64,000 nt of DNA from JAJECS01 sp965219705 (GCA_965219705.1 OZ244789.1:3286001-3350000), one strand, 5' to 3'; counted from the first letter of the stretch, positions 18,128 to 27,581 are shown. Numbers and translations are program-made. Notes: generated by a model not told the origin, from the letters alone.

Positions 18128-19605
18128 GCGGCGCAGCCGCGCTCGACCTCCCCCTGCTCTCGCTCCTGCTGTGGCTGCCACTGCTGATCGGTATTCCCAC
18201 GGTGCTGCTCGCGCGCACGCGGGATTTGCAGGCCCTGGCGGCGTTTGGCGCCACGCTCGCTCAACTTGTCTTAGCGATCATCGTCGTCATCACTTTCAAC
18301 ACCGAGTTTGATCCGGAGTTCGCCTACCAACACGGCGAGTCCGCGGAATGGATTCCGGCGCTCGGCATCACCTACAAGCTTGGCGTGGATGGCATCTCGA
18401 TCCTGATGGTGCTGCTCACAGGCATCTTGGGACCCGTGGTTGCGGCCACGTCGTGGCTCACGGTCAAAAGCCGAGCGCGCGAGTTCTTCCTCAACCTCCT
18501 GCTTCTCCAGACCGGAATGATGGGGGTCTTCGTCACGCTCGACTTCATTCTGTTCTACGTGTTCTGGGAAATGATGCTGGTCCCGATGTATCTGATGATC
18601 GGCATCTGGGGCGGCGAGCGCCGCATCTACGCGACGATCAAATTCTTCCTTTACACCTTCGCCGGCAGCGTGCTCATGCTGGTCGCGATCCTGGCGCTCC
18701 GGTTCAACACCGGGACCTTTGACATCGAAGCCATTCCGGCACAGATGCAAGACGCGGCGATCGGACTGCAGCGCTGGGTCTTCGTGGCCTTCCTGCTTGC
18801 GTTCGCGATCAAAGTCCCGATGTTCCCGTTCCACACCTGGCTGCCTGACGCCCACGTCGAGGCCCCCACCGGCGGCAGCGTGCTGCTGGCGGGCGTGTTG
18901 CTAAAGATGGGCGCCTACGGCTTCCTGCGCTTCATGCTGCCCATGACGCCGGACGCGGTGGCCGACGCCCGGGGGCTGCTCGTGGCGCTCTCGGTGGTTG
19001 CCATCATTTACGGCGCTCTCGTGGCCATGGTGCAACCCGACCTCAAGAAGCTCATCGCCTACTCCAGCGTCAGCCACATGGGCTTCGTGACCCTGGGCAT
19101 CTTCAGCGGCTCCCAGACGGGCATGGACGGCGCCATCATCCTGATGGTGAGCCATGGGCTCGTCACGGGCGCGCTGTTCCTTGCCGTCGGCGTCGTTTAC
19201 GACCGGGCGCACACGCGCCAGATCGCGGAGCTTGGCGGCCTGGTGACTCGAATGCCCGCGTATGCCGTCGCGCTTGGATTCTTCACGCTGGCTTCCCTGG
19301 GGCTGCCGATGCTGAGCAGCTTTGTGGGCGAGTTTCTCGTGCTGGTCGGCACCTTCGACTACGCCATCGGCGCCGGTGTCTTGGCGGCGATCGGCGTGGT
19401 GCTCGCCGCCGCCTACATGCTTTGGATGTACCAGCGCGTCGTGCTCGGTCGCCTGCGCAACAGCGCCCTCAGCTCGATCACCGATATGAACCGCGTGGAA
19501 GGCGCCGCCTTCGCCGCGCTCGCCGTGCTCGTGCTCTGGATCGGCATCTACCCGGCCACCTTCGTCGACATGATCACCGGCGCCACCGCCAGATTGGTGA
19601 ACTAG
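18124..19605 (+). CDS. nuoM: NADH-quinone oxidoreductase subunit M
   Basis: A 493-residue antiporter-like proton pump. Landmarks are YVFWEMMLVPMYLMIGIWGGERRIYA with the conserved Glu, AFAIKVPMFPFHTWLPDAHVEAPTGGSVLLAGVLLKMGAYGF, and KKLIAYSSVSHMGFVTLGI. Length and motif order are normal. It begins with ATG inside the nuoL stop and is four bases from nuoN. Confidence 0.96.
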   Translation: MSGAAALDLPLLSLLLWLPLLIGIPTVLLARTRDLQALAAFGATLAQLVLAIIVVITFNTEFDPEFAYQHGESAEWIPALGITYKLGVDGISILMVLLTGILGPVVAATSWLTVKSRAREFFLNLLLLQTGMMGVFVTLDFILFYVFWEMMLVPMYLMIGIWGGERRIYATIKFFLYTFAGSVLMLVAILALRFNTGTFDIEAIPAQMQDAAIGLQRWVFVAFLLAFAIKVPMFPFHTWLPDAHVEAPTGGSVLLAGVLLKMGAYGFLRFMLPMTPDAVADARGLLVALSVVAIIYGALVAMVQPDLKKLIAYSSVSHMGFVTLGIFSGSQTGMDGAIILMVSHGLVTGALFLAVGVVYDRAHTRQIAELGGLVTRMPAYAVALGFFTLASLGLPMLSSFVGEFLVLVGTFDYAIGAGVLAAIGVVLAAAYMLWMYQRVVLGRLRNSALSSITDMNRVEGAAFAALAVLVLWIGIYPATFVDMITGATARLVN

Positions 19606-19609
19606 CGCC

Positions 19610-21133
19610 ATGGGCGAAGTCCAAGCTTCCGACCTGACCTGGATTCTGCCGGAGATCATCGTCGCCGGAAGCGGCATGCTGCTGCTGCTGTGGACGGCCG
19701 TGCTGCGCACCGACGACCGTTGGTGGTCGGTCAGCCTCGCGCTCGGCGCCAATGCCACCGCCGGCATCGTGATGGCGCTGCGTCAACCCATCGACGGTGG
19801 AGCGCTCGAAGTATTCAGCGGCCAGCTCGTCATCGACGGCTTCTCCACCTTCTTCCGCGCACTGTTCCTAGTCGTCGGATCGCTCGCCGTCATCACCGTC
19901 GCCCAGAGATTTGAACGCGTCCCGTTTACCGAGACGGCGGCCACCCTGCAGTTCTCGCTCAGCGGCATGCTGCTCATGGCCGGGGCCGTTGATTGGGTAA
20001 CCGCGTTCATCGCGCTGGAGCTGATGGCGGTTCCGGTGTACGTGCTGACAGCCATGACCCGATTCCGCCGCGAATCGGTGGAAGCGGCCATGAAATACCT
20101 CATTCTGGGCGCGTTTGCCACCGCGGTGCTGATCTACGGCATCGCCTGGACCTACGGCCTCACCGGCACCACGTACTTCCCAGAGCTCGCCGAGCGCATC
20201 ATGGTCGTTGGCGCCAGCCCGTGGATGCTGTTCGCGACTGGGCTCATCCTGGTCGCCTTCGGGTTCAAGGTCGCCGCGGTGCCGTTCCACGCCTGGACGC
20301 CGGATGCCTACCAGGGTGCGCCCACGCCCCTTGCTGCATTCATCTCGGTGGGTCCGAAGGTCGCGGCCGTGGCGCTGCTCGCTCGCGTCGTGGGCCTGGG
20401 ATTCGGATTCGAGGGCGGCGCAGTGGGCGCCGAGCCCTCGCCGGTGCCCAATATCGCCTTGGCGATTGCGATCATCGCCAGCGCCACGATGGTGGTCGGG
20501 AATCTCGTGGCCATCTCGCAATCGAACATCAAACGCATGCTCGGGTATTCGAGCATCGCCCACACGGGATACATGTTGGTCGGGCTCGCCGCGGTCACGC
20601 GCGTCGACGCCAGCACCGGCGCCGCCTCGTTCGACTTCGTCGGGCTGCCGGCCGTGCTGTTCTACGGCTTCGTATACGCGTTCATGAACTTTGGGGCGTT
20701 CGCGGTCGCCCACATCGTGGAGTACCAGACCGGCAGCAACAGCATCTCCGCATTCCGCGGCCTGATGCAGCGCTCCCCGCTTCCCGCGGTTGCGATGGCG
20801 GTATTCATGCTCGGGTTGACCGGCATTCCTCCGCTATCCGGGTTCTTCGGCAAGCTCTACATTCTTCAGGCGGCGGTTGAGTCCGATCTGGGCTGGCTCG
20901 CCGTGCTGCTGGTCGTGACCTCCGTGGTGTCGGCGTTCTACTACTTGCGGGTCATCGTTGAGATGTTCATGACCGACCCAGAAGCCGAGGCGGCGCCAAG
21001 CGGCTCCGCGGCCGTGGCTGACCTCCACACAGCGGTCGTGGCGGCCACGGCGGGCGCCACACTGGTGCTCGGCATCGTCGGCGGCGGAGTTTTTGCCTGG
21101 GCTCAGACAGCCGTCGCCACGGGGTTCTTCTAG
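19610..21133 (+). CDS. nuoN: NADH-quinone oxidoreductase subunit N
   Basis: A 507-residue antiporter-like proton pump that ends the operon. It has ALELMAVPVYVLTAMTRF, FKVAAVPFHAWTPDAYQGAPTPLAAFISVGPKVAA and NIKRMLGYSSIAHTGYMLVG, all typical of NuoN. The stop lies 13 bases from the convergent aminotransferase stop. No convincing terminator hairpin is visible between them. Confidence 0.96.
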   Translation: MGEVQASDLTWILPEIIVAGSGMLLLLWTAVLRTDDRWWSVSLALGANATAGIVMALRQPIDGGALEVFSGQLVIDGFSTFFRALFLVVGSLAVITVAQRFERVPFTETAATLQFSLSGMLLMAGAVDWVTAFIALELMAVPVYVLTAMTRFRRESVEAAMKYLILGAFATAVLIYGIAWTYGLTGTTYFPELAERIMVVGASPWMLFATGLILVAFGFKVAAVPFHAWTPDAYQGAPTPLAAFISVGPKVAAVALLARVVGLGFGFEGGAVGAEPSPVPNIALAIAIIASATMVVGNLVAISQSNIKRMLGYSSIAHTGYMLVGLAAVTRVDASTGAASFDFVGLPAVLFYGFVYAFMNFGAFAVAHIVEYQTGSNSISAFRGLMQRSPLPAVAMAVFMLGLTGIPPLSGFFGKLYILQAAVESDLGWLAVLLVVTSVVSAFYYLRVIVEMFMTDPEAEAAPSGSAAVADLHTAVVAATAGATLVLGIVGGGVFAWAQTAVATGFF

Positions 21134-21146
21134 AGGGTCTCGCCTC

Positions 21147-22499
21147 TCAGCCGGCCACCAGGTCCGCACACGCCGCGTCCACACGATCCAGTGTGTCGTC
21201 GATGACCTGTGCGTCGTGCGCAGCTCCGAACCCGTGGTGTCCAACCACCACGTCGTACACGTGGAAATACACGCCGCGCGCGTAGCATGCCCGCGCAAAG
21301 CGCTTGAGGGCCTCGGTATCGTGGCGGGCGATCTCTTGATAGGAATGCGGCTCGACATCGGGGTCCAGGCCGAAATACAGCCCGAATCGCGGGCCCACGC
21401 CCTGCACCCGGCAGCGAATGCCCCGGCGCGCGAAGATTTCCCGGAATCCGCCGTACAGCCGGTCGGACATCGCCATCAGGCCGGCTTCACCGTCGTAGAA
21501 GCCGGGCGACTCCAGCGCGTCGAGCGTGGCCAGCGCGGCCATGACGCCGAAGATGTGGCCGGAGTAGGTCCCGCTATGCGCCGACTGGCCCAACGGCGCG
21601 AGTGACGACATCACCTCGCGCCGGCCCGCGATGACCGCCAGCGGCACGCCGTTCGCCACGGCCTTCCCAAGCAGGGCCAAATCGGGTGTGACGCCGTAGA
21701 AGCCCTGCGCGCAGTCGGTACCCGTGCGGAATCCCGACAAGACCTCGTCGAAGATCAGCACGCTCCCATGATCGCGCGTGAGTTCGCGTACCGCCCGCAA
21801 GTACGCCGGGTCCGCCAGCAGAGCCCCGGCGTTGTAGTTGATGGGCTCCATGATCACGGCGGCGATGTCAGGACCGTGGCGCTCGAACGCATGCGTGACG
21901 GCGCGCAGGTCGTTCCACGGCACCACGATCACGGCGTCGGCGAACGCCGGCGGCATGCCGGCGGAGTCCGGGGATGTCGTAACGATCTCGCCAGGCGTGA
22001 CCGTACGTGGCTCGGGATGCGTGTTGTAGAGCACGTGCTCGTGCATGCCGTGGAAATGCCCCTCGAACTTGAGGATCTTCGTCCGCTGGGTATGCGCCCG
22101 CGCCAGACGGATGGCCGCCATCGTGGACTCGGAGCCCGAATTGGCAAAGCGCACCATCTCGGCGGCGGGCACCAGGTCCACCAAGCGACGAGCGAGCTGC
22201 TCCTGGTAGACCGTTTCGGGCCCGTGGACGATGCCCATGTCGAGCGCCTGCTCGATTGCCGCGCGCACGCCGGCGTGGTCATAGCCCAGGATGATCGAGC
22301 CGAAGCCCGAGAAGTAGTCCAGATAGCGCCGTCCGTCCGGCGCGATGATGTACGGACCCTCGCCGCTGGTGGCGAGCATGGCGCGCCCCAGCGCCGCGTT
22401 CTCGCGCGCCGCCCCCGAGATGCCGGCCACGAGAACTTCGCGTGCCGCCTCGAAATGGGTGGCGGCTGAAACGGTCTCGGCCGGCTGCACCAGTGTCAT
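21147..22499 (-). CDS. Class-III PLP aminotransferase, glutamate-1-semialdehyde aminomutase-like
   Basis: A 450-residue fold-type I PLP enzyme. It shows the cofactor-phosphate loop FANSGSESTMAAIRLAR (about 118-134), GHFHGMHEH, the aspartate loop VLIFDEVLSGFRTG (Asp251) and the Schiff-base lysine Lys279 in LALLGKAVANGVPLA. The closest familiar family is HemL. However, no heme genes are nearby, and HemL's typical lengths and loops are only partly matched, so an aminotransferase for another amine or keto acid is equally possible. It stands alone after the acc/bioY/acp cluster, separated by a 78-base gap containing a hairpin. Confidence 0.75.
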   Translation of the reverse strand: MTLVQPAETVSAATHFEAAREVLVAGISGAARENAALGRAMLATSGEGPYIIAPDGRRYLDYFSGFGSIILGYDHAGVRAAIEQALDMGIVHGPETVYQEQLARRLVDLVPAAEMVRFANSGSESTMAAIRLARAHTQRTKILKFEGHFHGMHEHVLYNTHPEPRTVTPGEIVTTSPDSAGMPPAFADAVIVVPWNDLRAVTHAFERHGPDIAAVIMEPINYNAGALLADPAYLRAVRELTRDHGSVLIFDEVLSGFRTGTDCAQGFYGVTPDLALLGKAVANGVPLAVIAGRREVMSSLAPLGQSAHSGTYSGHIFGVMAALATLDALESPGFYDGEAGLMAMSDRLYGGFREIFARRGIRCRVQGVGPRFGLYFGLDPDVEPHSYQEIARHDTEALKRFARACYARGVYFHVYDVVVGHHGFGAAHDAQVIDDTLDRVDAACADLVAG

Positions 22500-22523
22500 C
22501 GGCTAGCTCCCAGCGTCACGACC

Positions 22524-22540
22524 CGTCGCCCCCGGCGACG
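22524..22540. terminator. Hairpin downstream of acpP
   Basis: A perfect 7-base-pair stem, CGTCGCC-CCC-GGCGACG, lies between acpP and the aminotransferase gene. Neither strand has a T-run after it, so it is a weak terminator candidate at best. It could mark the end of the accB-bioY-acpP transcript. Confidence 0.3.
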
Positions 22541-22577
22541 ATGGTACTGCTACGTAGCGCGCCGATCCGCGACGGCC

Positions 22578-22817
22578 CTAGCCCGACTCGACGTTCGTCT
22601 CGATATAGTCCAGCGCGTCTTTGACGGAGACGATCTTCTGGGCGTCCTCATCGGGAATGGTGATGTCGTACTCGTCCTCGAGCGCCATGATCAGCTCAAC
22701 CTGGTCCAGGGAGTCGGCGTTAAGGTCCTCGACGAACTTCGACTCCTCCGCGACGTCCTCGGCGGGAATGTCGAGCTTGTCCGCGATCACGGCCACTATA
22801 CGTTCAAACGTCCCCAC
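22578..22817 (-). CDS. acpP: Acyl carrier protein
   Basis: A 79-residue acidic four-helix protein. The phosphopantetheine attachment serine is Ser36 in the DSL motif (EDLNADSLDQVELIMALE). It carries growing acyl chains for the Fab enzymes encoded nearby. The start is GTG at 22817, 14 bases inside the end of bioY, so translation is coupled. Length and charge are normal. Confidence 0.96.
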   Translation of the reverse strand: MGTFERIVAVIADKLDIPAEDVAEESKFVEDLNADSLDQVELIMALEDEYDITIPDEDAQKIVSVKDALDYIETNVESG

Positions 22818-23436
22818 GCCTTACCTCTCTCTGTAATCCGGCACTGCTCACAATTGTGGCAGCGATGGCAGCCTTGATGGCGTCGTACCAGATGAATACC
22901 CCAGCTCCGTTGAGCCAGGCCTGCCCCCAAGGGTTGGACTGATCGGTGGCCAGCAGATAGTACAGGGCGAGGTGATTGACGCCAAAGATATAGATCACGG
23001 GAATGCCCGCCAGCGCGGCCGGCAGCTCGACTTTGGCGAAGCGCTCGATCACCCCCTGGCTCCCGTCCGACGATGCCTCGAAGCGCCGGCTCAGGATCTG
23101 GGCGGTCAGCCCGACCACAACCGCGGCCACGACGAATCCATAGATATAGCCGGCGGTCGGCGAAAAGAAATAGGCTGGCCCGCCGCCGCGAGCGAAGATG
23201 GGCGCGCCGGCAAACCCCACGATGGCGTACAGGGCCATGGCGGCGCCCGCACGCCACGGGCCGAGCAGCAAGCCGGCCAGCAGCACCATAAGTACCTGCA
23301 AGGTGTACGGAACGGGTTCGGCCTCGACTTTGGCGTGTGCCGCCGGCCACATGATCAGCACGAATGCCCCAATGAGCAGGGCATCGGACACCACGACGGA
23401 ACGCCGGCTGCGTACGGCAGAGATCACGGCTGACAT
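22804..23436 (-). CDS. bioY: Biotin transporter S component BioY
   Basis: A 210-residue integral membrane protein. It has about six hydrophobic helices and the BioY features EAEPVPYTLQVLMVLLAGLLLGPWRAGAAMALYAIVGFAGAP-F--GGGPAYFFSPTAGYIYGF, here broken only by short variable residues. BioY binds biotin and works with the shared ECF energising module, which is not in this window. It starts three bases after accB, whose product must be biotinylated. The pairing supplies biotin to acetyl-CoA carboxylase. Confidence 0.93.
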   Translation of the reverse strand: MSAVISAVRSRRSVVVSDALLIGAFVLIMWPAAHAKVEAEPVPYTLQVLMVLLAGLLLGPWRAGAAMALYAIVGFAGAPIFARGGGPAYFFSPTAGYIYGFVVAAVVVGLTAQILSRRFEASSDGSQGVIERFAKVELPAALAGIPVIYIFGVNHLALYYLLATDQSNPWGQAWLNGAGVFIWYDAIKAAIAATIVSSAGLQREVRRGDV

Positions 23437-23439
23437 GCT

Positions 23440-23880
23440 CTAGGGGTACCCTCCTGGCGTTGTGGCCTCGGCATCGACGCGCAGCAGCGGTTGGCCGGCC
23501 ACCACGCCGTCACCGCTGCGCACGAGAATGCGCGCCACGCGCCCATCGACATCGGCCACGACTTCATTGAAGACCTTCATGGCCTCGACAAGGCCGACCA
23601 AGTCACCCTCGCGAATGCGTTGCCCCACGTTCACGAACGCGGGGTCGCCTGGCTTGGGCGTCGCAAAAAAGGTGCCGGCGAGCGGTGCGCGCACCAAGTG
23701 GCCGGCCGGCTCATCGGGCTTGGCTGCTGCCGGCGCGTCCGTTGGCGCGCGCGCGACCGATAGGCCGGCGCGCCGCAGACTCACCCGTTCCGATCCAATG
23801 CGAATCTCGAGCTCGGCAAGGTCCAGATCGCGCATCGCGTCGAGCACGGCTGTCACTCGCCGCCGCACGTTGATCGTCAC
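23440..23880 (-). CDS. accB: Biotin carboxyl carrier protein of acetyl-CoA carboxylase
   Basis: A 146-residue carrier. A short N-terminal domain and a Pro/Ala linker (about 42-60) lead to a biotinyl domain with the target Lys102 in VEAMKVFNEV, a conserved variant of the EAMKM motif. It shuttles carboxyl groups from AccC to the carboxyltransferase. GTG start at 23880. accC lies 7 kb away on the same strand, and accA/accD are not seen. Confidence 0.93.
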   Translation of the reverse strand: MTINVRRRVTAVLDAMRDLDLAELEIRIGSERVSLRRAGLSVARAPTDAPAAAKPDEPAGHLVRAPLAGTFFATPKPGDPAFVNVGQRIREGDLVGLVEAMKVFNEVVADVDGRVARILVRSGDGVVAGQPLLRVDAEATTPGGYP

Positions 23881-23897
23881 TGCGCGTCACCGCACCG

Positions 23898-25139
23898 CTA
23901 GTCAGCGTCGGACCCGACGATAACCGCGGCATTCTGGCCCCCGAATCCGAAGCTGTTCGACATGACCCGCCGGAGTCGTAGCTCACGGGCTTGGTTCGGC
24001 ACACAGTCCAAATCGCATGCCGGGTCCGGGACCTCGTAGTTTATCGTCGGCGGCACAACGTTATCTCGCAGAGCCTGCAAGCACAGAATAAGCTCCACGG
24101 CGCCGGCGGCTCCAATGAGATGCCCCATCATCGACTTGGTGGAGCTGACCGGAACGTCCGCGGCCGCACCGTTGAAGACGCCCTTGATGGCCTGGGTCTC
24201 CGCGGCGTCACCCTGTTCGGTGGCGGTGCCGTGCGCGTTGATGTAGTCGATGTCGGAGCTATCAAGCTGGGCGTTGCGCAGGGCATTTTCCATTGCGAGA
24301 CGAGCACCGCGACCGTCGGCGGGCGGCTGGGTCATGTGAAACGCGTCGGCGGACGCGCCGTATCCCAACACTTCGCCGCAGATCTCCGCGCCGCGTGCCG
24401 TGGCATGCGCATACGACTCCAGAATCACCACGCCGGCGCCCTCGGCAGCAACGAACCCATCCCGTTCCCTATCGAACGGACGCGACGCGCGCTCGGGCTC
24501 ATCGTTGCGGGTAGACAACGCACGCCCGGCGCAAAAGCCGGCGAGACCAATGGGACAGATCGCGCCTTCCGTGCCACCCGCGAGCATTGCATCCGCCTCG
24601 CCGCGTCGAATCACCTCGGCTGCCTCGCCGATGGAATGCGCGCCAGTGGCACAGGCGGAGACGATGGCAAGATTTGGCCCCTCGATCCCATACTCCATTG
24701 AGACCATGCCCGCGGCCATGTTTCCAATGATGAGCGGGATGAGGAAAGGACTCACCCGCGACGGTCCGCGCTCGCGCAGCACGTCGGTCTGGTTCTGCAG
24801 GAACACCAATCCACCGACGCCGGTGCCGATGTACACGCCGATGCGCTCGCGATTGGCATCGGTGATTTCGAGACCTGCATGCTCGAGCGCTGCCCGCGAC
24901 GCCGCCAGCGCAAACTGCGTAAAGCGATCGGTGCGGCGAGCGTGCTTGCGTCCGAGCTGGGCCTTTGGGTCCCATGGGGTGACCTCACCCGCGATCTGCG
25001 ACGTAAAGGCTGCGGGATCGAAAGCCGTGATGCGAGCAATCCCGCTGTTTCCGTTCAAAACGGCGCGCCACGTCTCCGCGGCGTTGTCGGCCAGTGGGGT
25101 CACCGCCCCATAGCCTGTAACGACGACTCGATTGTCCAT
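23898..25139 (-). CDS. fabF: 3-oxoacyl-ACP synthase II (KAS II)
   Basis: A 413-residue condensing enzyme that elongates acyl-ACP with malonyl-ACP. The catalytic triad is Cys163 (SACATG), His303 (NAHGTAT) and His340 (GHLIGAAG). The ending SNSFGFGGQNAAVIV is typical. ATG at 25139 (MDNRVVVTGYG) matches the usual family start; the frame extends to 25193 with another ATG at 25157, but those residues are not family-like. It heads the minus-strand accB-bioY-acpP run and diverges from fabH. Confidence 0.95.
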   Translation of the reverse strand: MDNRVVVTGYGAVTPLADNAAETWRAVLNGNSGIARITAFDPAAFTSQIAGEVTPWDPKAQLGRKHARRTDRFTQFALAASRAALEHAGLEITDANRERIGVYIGTGVGGLVFLQNQTDVLRERGPSRVSPFLIPLIIGNMAAGMVSMEYGIEGPNLAIVSACATGAHSIGEAAEVIRRGEADAMLAGGTEGAICPIGLAGFCAGRALSTRNDEPERASRPFDRERDGFVAAEGAGVVILESYAHATARGAEICGEVLGYGASADAFHMTQPPADGRGARLAMENALRNAQLDSSDIDYINAHGTATEQGDAAETQAIKGVFNGAAADVPVSSTKSMMGHLIGAAGAVELILCLQALRDNVVPPTINYEVPDPACDLDCVPNQARELRLRRVMSNSFGFGGQNAAVIVGSDAD

Positions 25140-25195
25140 GGAGTTCCGTGCTGCCATGAGGCCCGGCGCCAGCGTGGGGTAAGCGCACCCCATTG

Positions 25196-25201
25196 AGTAT
25201 A
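25196..25201 (-). promoter_or_regulatory. Possible -10 box for fabF
   Basis: On the minus strand this reads TATACT, 5 of 6 matches to TATAAT, 57 bases ahead of the fabF start in the divergent fabF/fabH region. No good -35 hexamer is seen, so the call is tentative. Confidence 0.3.
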
Positions 25202-25317
25202 TCGCGGGCCACGACCACGACCGCGGCGCCGCAACCGGTCGAACAAGTCTCTACTCCGCGCTATTCTGCGGCGCGGGCCGCCACGGCGGCCGCTTTCCTT
25301 CTGCTGCCGGAGGATCC

Positions 25318-26385
25318 ATGTCGGCCACGATTGTCGGGTGGGGAATGGCGGTCCCTGAGCAGATCTGGACCAACGCCCATCTCGAGTCGATGGTCGACAC
25401 GACGGATGCCTGGATCGCTTCACGCACCGGCATCCGGCAACGGCGCATCGCCGCCGATGGGGACACGACGTTCACCCTGGGGCACGAGGCCGCCCTTCGA
25501 GCGCTGGCGCAGGCCGGGGTGTCCGCGGCCGACGTCGACCTCGTGATCGTGGCCACGCTCACGCCCGAAACGCCCATGCCCGCCACGGCAAACCTGATAC
25601 AGGACGCAATCGGCGCCCGTAGCGCGGGCGCCTTCGATTTGAACGCCGCCTGCGCCGGCTTCACCTATAGCCTGGAGCTCGGGCGGGCGCTCATCGACGC
25701 GGGAACTGCCCGGACCGTGCTGCTCATCGGCTCCGAGACGATGTCGCGGGTCGTCGACTGGACGGACCGGTCAACCTGCGTCCTGTTTGGCGACGGCGCC
25801 GGCGCGGTCGTCTTGCAAGCCAGCGACGACGGCGGAATCTGCGGCCACTCGCTGGGGTCCGACGGCAGTGGCGCCCCATTGCTGCATATTCCCGCCGGCG
25901 GCAGCCGACGCCCCGCCAGCATGGAAACCGTGCGTGAGCGCCTGCACCTGCTTTCCATGAATGGGCGCGCGGTGTACAAATTTGCCGTCAAGGCCACGGT
26001 TCGCGCAGCCGCCGTAGCCATGGCTCGCGCCGGCTGGCAGCCCACCGACCTCGATCTCTTCATCCCGCATCAAGCCAATTTGCGAATCATCAACGCCATC
26101 GCTGACGAGCTGCGCTTGGAGCCAGACCGGGTCGTCATCAATGCCGACGTCTACGGCAACACTTCCTCCGCGTCGATTCCGATCGCGCTCTGCGAAGCCA
26201 TCGACCAAGGGCGCGTTTCCCCGGGCGACCGCCTGGTTCTCGTCGGCTTCGGGGCCGGGCTCTCCTGGGCCGCGGTGGCGGTGGAGTGGACCGCCCCCGT
26301 CACGCCCGGCGGCGCTCCAGCGCCCAGCGTGGAGGCAGTCGTCTCCGATGGGTCCGCGACAACGACGGCGAGGCCTACTTCCTAG
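25318..26385 (+). CDS. fabH: 3-oxoacyl-ACP synthase III (KAS III)
   Basis: A 355-residue initiating condensing enzyme joining acyl-CoA and malonyl-ACP. The triad is Cys112 (NAACAGF), His251 (IPHQAN) and Asn281 (YGNTSSAS). A low-complexity Ala/Thr/Pro tail of about 25 residues follows the usual C-terminus. The ATG has a clear GGAGG four bases upstream. A weak promoter-like pair (TCGAAC, 17 bases, TATTCT) lies just ahead. Its stop overlaps the convergent aminotransferase stop by four bases. Confidence 0.95.
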   Translation: MSATIVGWGMAVPEQIWTNAHLESMVDTTDAWIASRTGIRQRRIAADGDTTFTLGHEAALRALAQAGVSAADVDLVIVATLTPETPMPATANLIQDAIGARSAGAFDLNAACAGFTYSLELGRALIDAGTARTVLLIGSETMSRVVDWTDRSTCVLFGDGAGAVVLQASDDGGICGHSLGSDGSGAPLLHIPAGGSRRPASMETVRERLHLLSMNGRAVYKFAVKATVRAAAVAMARAGWQPTDLDLFIPHQANLRIINAIADELRLEPDRVVINADVYGNTSSASIPIALCEAIDQGRVSPGDRLVLVGFGAGLSWAAVAVEWTAPVTPGGAPAPSVEAVVSDGSATTTARPTS

Positions 26386-27581
26386 CCAGCCAGCGCCGCC
26401 GTCAGCCCCCGTACGAGTCGCCGCGAACCTTCCCGGATTTGGTCGTCGGGCAGGTAGCTATACGCCAGCCGGATGTCTCGGCGTCGCGCGCCGTCGGCAA
26501 AGCAGTGGTGACCCGCCAGATAAGTGACGCCGTGATCCTCAACGGTGCTGCGGATGGCCTCGCTATCCACGCCTTCGGGCAGCGTGAGCCACACAAAGAA
26601 GCCCCCCACCGGGCGGGACCAAGTACAGCCGAGCCGTGCCAGCGGCTGCAACTCGTCGAGCATGGCGTCGCGCCGTGCTCGATAGAGCGTCCGCAGTTCC
26701 GGCACGCGCACGGCCAAGGCTCCAGCGCCGAGATATTCGGCCGCCGCCCATGCCGCAAACGGACTGCTGGCGCTATCGGCCTTCAAGCTGCACATCGTCG
26801 CCACGTCGTCCGGATCGGCCAGCGCCCATCCCAGCCGCATGCCGCCGGCGACGAGCTTCGAGAACGTGCCCATCTTGATGACCCGCTCGGCCCCGGCCAG
26901 GGTGTACAACGCGGCTGGACGCTCGCCTTCGAAGATCAGGTCGCCATAGGCATCGTCTTCGAGAAAGACCAAGTCGAGACGCTGCGCGACGGCGGCGAGC
27001 TCCTGCCGGCGGGCGACGGTTGCATTGGTCCCAACCGGATTGTGGACCGTTGGCATGGTGTAGACGACGTTGGCCTCGACCCCGGATGCTCGCAGGCGCC
27101 GAACCGTGCTCTCGAGGGCATCCGGGTCGAGCCCGTCCGCGTCAACCGGAACCCCGACGATATTTAGACCGAGTCCTCGCAGGAACCACAACGCACCGAT
27201 GAACGTGGGCGACTCGACGAGAATGGTTCCGCCCGCCGGCACAAGGAGCCGCGCGGTGAGCACGATGGCCTGCGACGCCCCGCTGGTGATAAGCACGTTC
27301 TCCGGGCCAACGGGCAGGCCCTCCGTCGCCCGCACCCAATCGGCGACGAAGGCCCTAAGCGGCTCGGGCCCGGCGACCGGACCATATTGCAACGCCTCGG
27401 CCTGCCGCTGTGCCATGAGATCCTGGGTCACGCGACCGAGGTCGTCGTAGGGGAAACTCGCGGCATCCGGAAACCCGAAGGCCAAGCTCAGCAGACCGGG
27501 CCGCTGCATCGACCAGTTGGGACGCAGCGGATTCTGGTCCATCGCCCGGGCCACCGGGCTGTGGAAGCGGCTTAGGCTCAT
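26382..27581 (-). CDS. PLP-dependent aminotransferase, class I/II (2-aminoadipate aminotransferase/MocR-like)
   Basis: A 399-residue fold-type I aminotransferase. It has SGASQAIVLTARLLV, the Asn of MPTVHNPVGTNAT, Asp/Tyr in FLEDDAYGDLIFEG and the PLP lysine in MGTFSKLVAGGMRLGW, with GFPDAASFP near the N-terminus as in LysN/ARO8-type enzymes. There is no DNA-binding domain, so it is an enzyme and not a MocR regulator. The substrate is not evident; aromatic, branched-chain or 2-aminoadipate substrates are all plausible. It is transcribed alone. Confidence 0.82.
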   Translation of the reverse strand: MSLSRFHSPVARAMDQNPLRPNWSMQRPGLLSLAFGFPDAASFPYDDLGRVTQDLMAQRQAEALQYGPVAGPEPLRAFVADWVRATEGLPVGPENVLITSGASQAIVLTARLLVPAGGTILVESPTFIGALWFLRGLGLNIVGVPVDADGLDPDALESTVRRLRASGVEANVVYTMPTVHNPVGTNATVARRQELAAVAQRLDLVFLEDDAYGDLIFEGERPAALYTLAGAERVIKMGTFSKLVAGGMRLGWALADPDDVATMCSLKADSASSPFAAWAAAEYLGAGALAVRVPELRTLYRARRDAMLDELQPLARLGCTWSRPVGGFFVWLTLPEGVDSEAIRSTVEDHGVTYLAGHHCFADGARRRDIRLAYSYLPDDQIREGSRRLVRGLTAALAG

